Origin: Chondrosia reniformis
Lineage: Eukaryota > Porifera > Demospongiae > Chondrillida > Chondrillidae
Direction of reading: 5' to 3'
NCBI GenBank assembly: GCA_947172415.1
Contig: OX359197.1
Span: forward strand, 5,395,673-5,459,672
DNA: 64,000 nucleotides
Every line of letters starts with the position of its first letter. Position 1 is the first letter of the stretch. The notes beneath the pieces are model-generated. The model was given only the letters and a program-made list of their open reading frames with translations, did no database searches and was not told where the DNA came from. The position numbers and the translations under genes are program-made. This document shows, piece after piece, positions 15,301 through 27,300 of the stretch.

Positions 15301-18300
15301 AGTTGCTCATGTTACATACATAAATATATACGTAAGTACGTTACATAGTGCTATCTTATTGTACGTACTACATTCAACTAAGGTTTATTGATGGAAAGTG
15401 CTTAAGATGTAGTGACAAATATCATCATATTAAATTTCAGTGAAGGTATCCAATCTTAAGTCTTCCTCACATTAAAGAGGTGAGAGAATGTGATCACACT
15501 CTAACACTGTATACAGACCAACAGTTCCATGCAAGAGGCACTTTAGATGTATGTACGTACTTAAAGTGCAGGCATACACGCAGTACTGTATATGGTTAAA
15601 TATATGGGCAGTGCTGCACTCTCCTGCTGTACAGAGAGCAGCTGTATCTGGGTACACGAATGTAGTGTGGGTCAACTGTATTTGGTATATTCTGGGAATA
15701 TCACACTTCACAATCAAGCTTGTGGTGTCACATGGATAAGGTGCTGAGTGGGCATAATCAAATAAGTAGATTATGCACAAACAGATGTGGTCTTAACCTA
15801 AACAATGATTGCTCAAATTAGGTTATCTCTGTTACGCACACTACCAACATTATAATAAATCTAGTTACACTTGATAATGCCTTAGCATCAGGTGAGTTCT
15901 TTGATGAGTGGCAAAGTGGGGAGTGACCTATATGGGAGTGGCTAAGTGGGGAGTGGCCTATATGGGAGTGGCTAAGTGGGGAGTGGCCAGGTGGGGAGTG
16001 GCCAGGTGGAGAGTGACTAAGTGGGGAGTGGCTACGTATGTGGGGAGTGGCCTATATGGGAGTGGCTATGTATGTGGGGAGTGGCCTATATGGGAGTGGC
16101 TATGTATGTAGGGAGTGACCTATATGGGAGTGGCTGTGTATGTGGGGAGTGGCCTATATGGGAGTGGCTAAGTGGGGAGTGGCCAGGTGGGGAGTGGCCA
16201 GGTGGAGAGTGACTAAGTGGGGAGTGGCTACGTATGTGGGGAGTGGCCTATATGGGAGTGGCTATGTATGTGGGGAGTGGCCTATATGGGAGTGGCTATG
16301 TATGTAGGGAGTGACCTATATGGGAGTGGCTGTGTATGTGGGGAGTGGCCTATATGGGAGTGGCTATGTATGTGGGGAGTGGCCTATATGGGAGTGGCTA
16401 TGTATGTAGGGAGTGACCTATATGGGAGTGGCTATGTATGTGGGGAGTGACCTATATGGGAGTGGCTATGTATGTGGGGAGTGGCCTATATGGGAGTGGC
16501 TATGTATGTAGGGAGTGGCCTATATGGGAGTGGCTATGTATGTGGGGAGTGGCCTATATGGGAGTGGCTATGTATGTAGGGAGTGGCCTATATGGGAGTG
16601 GCTATGTATGTAGGGAGTGGCCTATATGGGAGTGGCTATGTATGTGGGGAGTGACCTATATGGGAGTGGCTATGTATGTGGGGAGTGACCTATATGGGAG
16701 TGGCTATGTATGTAGGGAGTGACCTATATGGGAGTGGCTATGTATGTGGGGAGTGACCTATATGGGAGTGGCTATGTATGTAGGGAGTGGCCTATATGGG
16801 AGTGGCTATGTATGTAGGGAGTGGCCTATATGGGAGTGGCTATGTATGTAGGGAGTGGCCTATATGGGAGTGGCTATGTATGTAGGGAGTGGCCTATATG
16901 GGAGTGGCTATGTATGTGGGGAGTGACCTATATGGGAGTGGCTATGTATGTGGGGAGTGGCCTATATGGGAGTGGCTATGTATGTAGGGAGTGGCCTATA
17001 TGGGAGTGGCTATGTATGTGGGGAGTGGCCTATATGGGAGTGGCTATGTATGTGGGGAGTGGCCTATATGGGAGTGGCTATGTATGTGGGGAGTGGCCTA
17101 TATGGGAGTGGCTATGTATGTAGGGAGTGGCCTATATGGGAGTGGCTATGTATGTGGGGAGTGGCCTATATGGGAGTGGCTATGTATGTGGGGAGTGGCC
17201 TATATGGGAGTGGCTATGTATGTGGGGAGTGGCCTATATGGGAGTGGCTATGTATGTGGGGAGTGGCCTATATGGGAGTGGCCAGAAGGGAAGTGGCCCT
17301 GTCAGGATGGCCCATGTGGGAGTGGCTACTTATGTGGGGCTATGTATGTTTACATACATACGTAGGTCAAAGCTATGAAGATCCCATGTTAATATATCAT
17401 ATGTATGTACAGTTTAGCTGGCCAGGTCTAACTGCACATGAAAGTCAAAGAGTCACTTTTACAGGACTAAACTGCAATTTAACATGTGGTTGACCTAAAA
17501 TGGTATTTCATAACCCAGCTTTCTACAACACTTTGAACTGAAGTCCACTTCCAAAGGATACATAGGTACAACCTAATCTATTGTGCTAACCCTGTCTCTG
17601 GTTCCTTTGTCTCCTTGCACTTCACACAAGCTGATAACTGTCACATTAGTTGCTCTTTTCTGTTTTGTTCTGCGATCTACATACGACACACAAATGTACA
17701 CTTATTATGAACTTGGCCGGCATATTGGTAGGTGACTGGCATATTAGTGTACAAGTTATTAGTAATCATGTGCCACAAAACAAATAAATGGTCTGCATCT
17801 AAATCATCATATATCATGTACATACGTATATGTAGCAAATTGTATGCAGCTTATAATCATCTCCCCATAAATTGATTCATAAGTACCTATATTTGCAAAT
17901 CATAAAGTACTGGCTGGTTGATTATGAACAGTATAATTTAATATTTAATGGTTGACAAAAGCAGGACCCAAAGGGGCTAAAGCATAATTCTGACTATAAG
18001 TACATAGTTAGATAATACATATGTATACATATACACATCTATAAACATCATTCTGTGTACTTCAACCTTACGACAAACAATCACTTTTATGTAATCTGAA
18101 ATTTAATAATATTGTTTACAGAGTCAGTGATGGAGAATAAGGACCGTTTCTTTGCTCTGTTCAGTCTGTCTATAACAGCAGTTGTATTCACCTCTATTTG
18201 GTTGAACTACTCAGAAATTAGTTACTTGAAAGGAAGAGTTACCAATTTGGAGGAGAAACTGGACAAATGTACCTGTTTGAACAAGGTGACACAGTTAGCG

Positions 18301-21300
18301 GATCAAGAAGAGATGAAATATAAAACTACAAAGCCCTCACCAACCAAAAAACACACAAACTATGAGGAGACCCAGCTATTAGAAAAGTGGAAGGAAACTA
18401 GTCGAATGAAGAGGCACCAGCCGAGAGAGATGAGACGACAACTTGGGACTATTGATCAGTTCGTTACTCTGGTGGTGCAACAGCAACTGAAGGCAGCTCT
18501 GCAATGTCAAGAAAATGATACAATTGGTTCCGAATGTACCCTTAAACCAGGACCAAAGGGAGCGAAGGGGGACACAGGAGATTTTGGAGGTCCTAAGGGA
18601 GACATGGGACCACCTGGACCTCCAGGTTTACAAGGTGACAGAGGTGGTCCAGGTTATCCAGGGTTAAAGGGTCATAAAGGTGAAAAGGGTACGTTTGGAA
18701 CAAAAGGAGATATAGGCAGTAAAGGTCAAATAGGTGTCCAAGGTCAGAAAGGAGACACAAACTCTGGAACAACATACATCAGATGGGGACGTGATGACTG
18801 TCCAAGTGGTACAGGGGTAGCCTATGCTGGTAGAGCAGCTGGAACTAGGTGGAGTTCTAAAGGTGGCACTAATGAATACTTATGCCTTCCCAATAATCCA
18901 AGATATAGAACCACTCGTACTCATGCTTATGCTCCTCTATATGGAGTGGATTATAGGTTTACAAGCATGTTTTCTAGCAACCCACGTCCACAACAATTCG
19001 AAAACATGCCTTGTGCTGTATGCTATGTATCAACAAGATCTGCAATGTTCATTCAACAAGCCAGCTATGAATGTCCTACAGGTTGGACGATAGAATATGA
19101 AGGATACTTGATGGGAGAAGATACAATTAGGACTAGATATAGTCCTCGGTCTACCATATGTGTAGATAGATATGCAAAAGCTGTTCCGGGGACCACCAGT
19201 CACACTAATCCAGCAATCGCATTTCCTATTTCAGTGAAGTGTCCAACTTCAGTATCAGAGCTGCCATGTTCACCTTACATAAATGCAAGAATACTCTCTT
19301 GTGCTGTATGCACAAGGTAAAGGAGTGAATTTCAAAGAAAATAGAGATTTGAATTTTCTACAGAAAGTTACCTACCTCTAATGTATTCAACATGTATGTA
19401 TGCATGTTACTGTAACTAATACTATTGTTGGTAACAAATTTCAGTTAGCTTACTACAATATGTACTACACACGCTGCATGTAGTTAGTAACTTTAACTCT
19501 GTACAACAAGTTAATTAGTGATATGATATACGTATATGAAATGTTTGTTTATGGAAAGGACTGAAAAAACTTGACATTTTTTTTGGTTTACTACTTAGGA
19601 AAACACCTACAGAGCTTCGGATGAGAATACAGCTTCATAACAGCTCTTTGTTTCCCTTTCCCACTGGGTCACCGGTTTCTGGGGCTTCCATCCTTCAACA
19701 GTGACCCTGGGAGTTATGCACTTCCAAGTATGTTAACGTAGGAATGAATTCTCAACTAACTACTATGCCCTTAAAACTACGTAAGTATATGTCTGTCAGC
19801 TCACACACTCTTCATCCCAATTTTGGCTATTCTCTTCTTGCTACAAATATGCTATGGATGCTAAGATGATTGTATACATTTTGTCAACATTATGCCTTTA
19901 TTACACTTACTGTGTAGCACCATGCTCTTAAGATAGAAGAGCTAAAATATGGAATATACATGTAATATGTACTTACATCAATTCAACCAAGGAGATGTAA
20001 CCTCTCCTTATCATATTGCTGATAAAGACCTCTAGGCCATCCAACATCCATTTAACTTATTGTTGCTAATGCTCAATAAATCAACTACCAAAATATTATA
20101 AGTAGGGATGGCCCCAAATATAACTTCCTTAGGATCTCATAAGGGTATTCTAGCTAGGTACATATATACGTACGTACCTACATGTGTATATATGTACCTC
20201 CTGCATAGGAGAAGAGCCTTTGATTTAATTGAAAAACTTACACTTGCAGGTGTATTCTATTTAATTGATAAATAAACCCTTATATGGCTATAGGGCATAG
20301 CAAAGATGGCTTCTTTATGTTTTTTGGTCTGAAAGATTTTGATTTAAGGATATTCACTGTTTATTTAGTTCTAAATTTTCTGTAAGAAACATGGCTGCAA
20401 CAGTAGGAAGCAAAGGGGCTAAGTATAATTCTGACTATTGTTACATACATAGATAATACATATATACACATCTATAAATCATTAAAATAGCATGCTATGT
20501 ACTTCAGCTTAAAGAAGACAAAACAGTCACTTTTATGTAATCTGAAACTTAATATTCCTTAAACACTGTTTACAGAGTCAGTGATGGAGAATAAGGACCG
20601 TTTCTTTGCTCTGTTCAGTCTGTCTATAACAGCAGTTGTATTCACCTCTATTTGGTTGAACTACACACAAATTAGTTACTTGAAAGGAAGAGTTACCAAT
20701 TTGGAGAAGAAACTGGACAAATGTACCTGTTTGAACAAGGTGACACAGTTAGTGGATCAAGAAGAGATGAAATATAAAACTACCAAGCCCTCACCAACCA
20801 AAAATCACACTAACTATGAGACCCAGCTATTAGAAAAGTGGAAGGAAACTAGTCGAATGAAGAGGCAGCAACCGAGAGAGGTGAGACGACAACTTGGGAC
20901 TATAGACCAGATCATTACTCTGGTGGTGCAACAGCAACTGAAGGCAGCTCTGCAATGTCAAGAAAATGATACAATTGGTTCCGAATGTACCCTTAAACCA
21001 GGACCAAAGGGAGCGAAGGGAGACACAGGAATGAAGGGAGACTTTGGAGGTCCTAAGGGAGACATGGGAGACATGGGACCACCTGGACCTCCAGGTTTAC
21101 AAGGTGACAGAGGTGGTCCAGGTTATCCAGGGTTCAAAGGTCATAAAGGTGAAAAGGGTACGCTTGGAACAAAAGGAGATATTGGCAGTAAAGGTCAAAT
21201 AGGTGTCCAAGGTCAGAAAGGAGACACAAACTCTGGAACAACATACATCAGATGGGGACGTGTAAGCTGTACAGGAACAGGGCCAGGAACAGTAACCCTA

Positions 21301-24300
21301 CACAATGGTAAAGCTGCTGGTAGTAAATTATCATACAGGAATGATGAAACTGGTGGAACTAGTGATTATTTGTGCCTACCCAGCAGGCTAACGTATGGAT
21401 CATCATATCGCTATAGTGGGTCAGGAATTTATGGAGTTGAGTATGAAACGTGGACTTCTTCATATCCTCAAGCCAATGTGGACAATATGCCATGTGCTGC
21501 ATGCTATGTTCCAAATAAATCAGCACTGTTTATTCAGCATGGTAGTTACCTGTGTCCTAGCGGGTGGACCAGGGAGTATTATGGATATATGATGAGTGAA
21601 GCTGCCCGCCACAGCACCTTTAAAAGCACAATCTGTGTAGATGTAAATGCTCAGGCTGTACCCAATACTAAGGGTAACATACCAATAGCCCTTGCACATT
21701 TCCTGGGAATAAGGTGTTCAGATTCAGAACTAGGCTGTTCTCATTCTGATGATAACAGGATCTTATCCTGTGCTGTTTGCACTAAGTAACTCCAATATAC
21801 AGTATACACAGGGATTTATTATGCTATTACAGAAGTACATAAATTAGGACATTAAAATGTGTAATTTACAAACTACCACCGTGCTGAAATTATGTAGAAT
21901 TGAGTCATTATAAATTTAATTATTTAAAGTTGGACTAACGCAAGAAAGAACAGTATGCCAGAATAGGTGTAAATTTCCTATATACATAGTAAACATACGG
22001 CTGACAACAAAAGCAACCAAAGGTGTTAAAGTAGAATTATGGTGTGGCACACACTGTAGTCAGATAATACATGTGTACACATCTACGTATAACCATAATG
22101 AAAATAGCATTCTGTGTACTTCAAATAAGACAGACTAAATATCATTTTGGATTATAAAAGATTCATGAAATTGAATAATATTCCTTAAACTGTTTACAGA
22201 GTCAGTGATGGAGAATAAGGACCATTTCTTTGCTCTGTTCAGTCTGTCTATAACAGCAGTTGTATTCACCTCTATTTGGTTGAACTACACACAAATTAGT
22301 TACTTGAAAGGAAGAGTTACCAATTTGGAGGAGAAACTGGACAAATGTACCTGTTTGAACAAGGTGACACAGTTAGTGGATCAAGAAGAGATGAAATATA
22401 AAACTACAAAGCCCTCACCAATTAAACCCCACACAAACTATGAGGAGACCCAGCTATTAGAAGAGTGGAAGGAAACTAGTCGAATAAAGAGGCAGCAACC
22501 GAGAAAGGTGAGACAACTTGGGACTATAGATCAGATCATTACTCTGGTGGTGCAACAGCAACTGAAGGCAGCTCTGCAATGTCAAGAAAATGATACAATT
22601 GGTTCCGAATGTACCCTTAAACCAGGACCAAAGGGAGCGAAGGGAGACACAGGTGTGAGTGGAGGGAAGGGTGACAAGGGAGACATGGGGAGGATTGGGT
22701 CAACAGGACAGAAAGGGGAGAAGGGACAGCTGGGATATCCTGGCTACAAGGGCTGCAAAGGAGAGGTTGGTGAAACTGGTGTAAAAGGATTGAAAGGTGA
22801 CACAGGAGAGGTTGGTCCTCCTGGTACTAGAGGAATGAAGGGAGACTTTGGAGGTCCTAAGGGAGACATGGGACCACCTGGACCTCCAGGTTTACAAGGT
22901 GACAGAGGTGGTCCAGGTTATCCAGGGTTCAAAGGTCATAAAGGTGAAAAGGGTATGTTTGGAACAAAAGGAGATATAGGCAGTAAAGGTCACAAAGGTG
23001 TCCAAGGAGAGAAAGGAGACACAAACTCTGGAACAACATACATCAGATGGGGACATGATGACTGCCCAAGTGGTACAGGGGTAGCATATGCTGGTAGAGC
23101 AGCTGGAACTAAGTGGGATTCTAAAGGTGGCACTAATGAATACTTATGCCTTCCCAATAATCCAAGATATAGAACCACTCATACTCATGAATATGCTCCT
23201 CTATATGGAGTGGAGTATAGGGGTCCTATCATTTTTTCCAGCAACCCACGTCCACAGACGTTTGAAAACATGCCTTGTGCTGTATGTTATGTATCAACAA
23301 GATCTGCAATGTTTATTCAACAAGCCAGCTATGAATGTCCTACAGGTTGGACAAGAGAATATGAAGGATACTTGATGGGAGAAGATACATTTAGTAATAG
23401 ATTAAGTCCTCGGTCTACCATATGTGTAGATAGATATGCAAAAGCTCTTCCAGGGACCAGCCGTCGAACTAAAACAGCAATCACATTTCCTATTTCAGTG
23501 AAGTGTCCAACTTCGGAATCAGAGCTGCCATGTTCACCTTACATAAATGCAAGAATACTCTCTTGTGCTGTATGCACAAGGTAAAGGAGTGAATTTCAAA
23601 GAAAATTGAGATTTCAATTTTCCACAGAAAGTTACCTACCTCTAATGCATTCAACATGTATGTATGTTACTGTAACTAATACTATTGTTGGTAACAAATT
23701 TCAGTTAGCTTACTACAATATGTACTACACACGCTGCATGTAGTTAGTAACTTTAACTCTGTACAACAAGTTAATTAGTGATATGATATACGTATATGAA
23801 ATGTTTGTTTATGGAAAGGACTGAAAAAACTTTGACATTTTTTTGGATTTACTACTTAGGGAAAACACCTACAGAGCTTCGGATGAGAATACAGCTTCAT
23901 AACAGCTCTTTGTTTCCTTTTCCCACTGGGTCACCTGTTTCTGGGGCTTCCATCCTTCAACAGTGACCCTAGGAGTTATGCACTTCCAAGTATGTTAATG
24001 TAGGAATGAATTCTCAACTAACTACTATGCCCTTAAAACTACGTACGTATGCTACGGATGCTAAGATGATTGTATACATTTTGTCAACATTATACCTTTA
24101 TTACACTTACTGTATAGCACCATGCTCTTAAGATAGAAGAGCTAAAATATGGAATATACATGTAATATGTACCTACATCAATTCAACCAAGGAGATGTAA
24201 CCTCTCCTTATCATATTACTAGTAAGACCTCTAGGTCAAAACATCCATTTAACAACTTATTGTTGCTGATGCTCAATAAATCAACTACCAAAATATTATA

Positions 24301-27300
24301 TTATAAGTAGGGATGGCCCCAAATATAACTTCCTTAGGATCTCATAAGGGTATTCTAGCTAGGTACATATATACGTTCATACCTACATACATATATATGT
24401 ACCTCCTGCATAGGAGGAGAGTCCTTGATTTAATTGAAAAACTTACACTTGCAGGTGTATTCTATTTAATTGATAAATACACCCTTATATGGCTATAGGG
24501 CATAGCAAAGATGGCTTCTTCATGTTTTTGCTCTGAAAGATTTTGATTTAAGGACATTCGCTGTTCATACAACAGAAGGAAGCAAAGGGGCTAAAGCATA
24601 ATTCTGACTATTGTTACATACATACTGGGCTGGTCTGGCATAATATCTTCCAGTGAATATTTTCGGAATATTTTCGAATATTTTTTATTCACGGCTCAGT
24701 GCAATTAACTCCCCTTTTTTATTGTGAGCGCTCAGTCTTGCTTAGACTGCAGCCTCCATCTTCGCTTATTATGAAACCACAAGTGTTTCACTTGTGGTTG
24801 ATTAATAACTGAAGACAGTCATCCAACTCACCATCATTGAAGTGTACCACACTGATGAGCCCAAATGAGGGCGAAACAGCTGTCTGTGGTTCTTTGATGA
24901 ATTTTTCCATCTTGGATGAATGGGAGGCGATCAGTGGTTGCCAATTTAATAGGACTTCGGTCCCCCAGCCAAGATTAGACTTTGGTCACTTGGCTGGTCT
25001 GGTGTAATATCTTCCAGTGAATATTTTTTGCTTATCATAGATAATACATATATACACATCTATAAACATCATTAAAATAGCATTCTGTGTACTTCAACTT
25101 AAAGACGACAAAACAATCACTTTTATGTAATCTGAAACTTAATATTCCTTAAACTGTTTACAGAGTTAGTGATGGAGAATAAGGACCGTTTCTTTGCTCT
25201 GTTCAGTCTGTCTATAACAGCAGTTGTATTCACCTCTATTTGGTTGAACTACACACAAATTAGTTACTTGAAAGGAAGAGTTACCAATTTGGAGGAGAAA
25301 CTGGACAAATGTACCTGTTTGAACAAGGTGACACAGTTAGTGGATCAAGAAGAGATGAAATATAAAACTACAAAGCCCTCACCAATTAAACCCCACACAA
25401 ACTATGAGGAGACCCAGCTATTAGAAGAGTGGAAGGAAACTAGTCGAATAAAGAGGCAGCAACCGAGAGAGGTGAGACAACTTGGGACTATAGACCAGAT
25501 CATTACTCTGGTGGTGCAACAGCAACTGAAGGCAGCTCTGCAATGTCAAGAAAATGGTACTATTGGTTCCGAATGTACCCTTAAACCAGGACCAAAGGGA
25601 GAGAAGGGAGACATAGGTGTGAGTGGAGGGAAGGGTGACAAGGGAGACATGGGGAGGATTGGGTCAACAGGACAGAAAGGGGAGAAGGGACAGCTGGGAT
25701 ATCCTGGTTACAAGGGCTGCAAAGGAGAGGTTGGTGAAACTGGTGTAAAAGGTTTGAAAGGTGACACAGGAGAGCTAGGTCCTCCTGGTACTAGAGGAAT
25801 GAAGGGAGACTTTGGAGGTCCTAAGGGAGACATGGGAGACATGGGACCACCTGGACCTCCAGGTTTACAAGGTGACAGAGGTGGTCCAGGTTATCCAGGG
25901 TTCAAAGGTCATAAAGGTGAAAAGGGTACGCTTGGAACAAAAGGAGATATAGGCAGTAAAGGTCAAATAGGTGTCCAAGGACAGAAAGGAGACACAAACT
26001 CTGGAACAACATACATCAGATGGGGACGTGATGACTGTCCAAGTGGTACAGGGGTAGCCTATGCTGGTAGAGCAGCTGGAACCAAGTGGAATTCTAAAGG
26101 TGGCACTAATGAATACTTATGCCTTCCCAATAATCCAAGATATAGAACCACTCATACTCATGAATATGCTCCTCTATATGGAGTGGATTATAGGATTACA
26201 ACCATGTTTTCTAGCAACCCACGTCCACAACAATTCGAAAACATGCCTTGTGCTGTATGCTATGTACCAACAAGATCTGCAATGTTCATTCAACAAGCCA
26301 GCTATGAATGTCCTACAGGTTGGACAAGAGAATATGAAGGATACTTGATGGGAGAAGATGCAGTTAGGACTAGATATAGTCCTCGGTCTACCATATGTGT
26401 AGATAGATATGCAAAAGCTGTTCCGGGGACCACCAGTCACACTAATCCAGCAATCGCATTTCCTCTTTCAGTGAAGTGTCCAACTTCGGAATCAGAGCTG
26501 CCATGTTCACCTTACATAAATGCAAGAATACTCTCTTGTGCTGTATGCACAAGGTAAAGGAGTGAATTTCAAAGAAAATTGAGATTTGAATTTCCACAGA
26601 AAGTTACATACCTCTAATGTATTCAACATGTATGTATCTATGCACTATAGCTCAAGGCAAAATAATAACAAATTTCAGTTAGCTTACTACAATATGTATC
26701 ACACATGCTGCATGTAGTTAGAAACTTTAACTTTGTACAACAAGTTAATTAGTGATACGATATACTTATGAAATGTTTGTTTATGGAAAGGACTGAAAAA
26801 ACTTGACATTTTTTTGGATTTACTACTTAGGAAAACACCTACAGAGCTTCGGATGAGAATGCAGCTTCATAACAGCTCTTTGTTTCCCTTTCCCACTGGG
26901 TCACCTGTTTCTGGGGCTTCCATCCTTTAACAGTGACCCTGGGAGTTATGCACTTCCAAGTATGTTAACGTAGGAATGAATCTGAAACTTAATATTCCTT
27001 AAACTGTTTACAGAGTTAGTGATGGAGAATAAGGACCGTTTCTTTGCTCTGTTCAGTCTGTCTATAACAGCAGTTGTATTCACCTCTATTTGGTTGAACT
27101 ACACACAAATTAGTTACTTGAAAGGAAGAGTTACCAATTTGGAGGAGAAACTGGACAAATGTAGCTGTTTGAACAAGGTGACACAGTTAGTGGATCAAGA
27201 AGAGATGAAATATAAAACTACCAAGCCCTCACCAACTAAACCCCACACAAACTATGAGGAGACCCAGCTATTAGAAAAGTGGAAGGAAACTAGTCGAATG

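Noticed and set aside
15908-17493. Long reading frames with [21 protein letters not shown] repeats
   Set aside because: They arise from the 34-bp minisatellite, which keeps open frames in all phases; there is no start context, splice support or domain.
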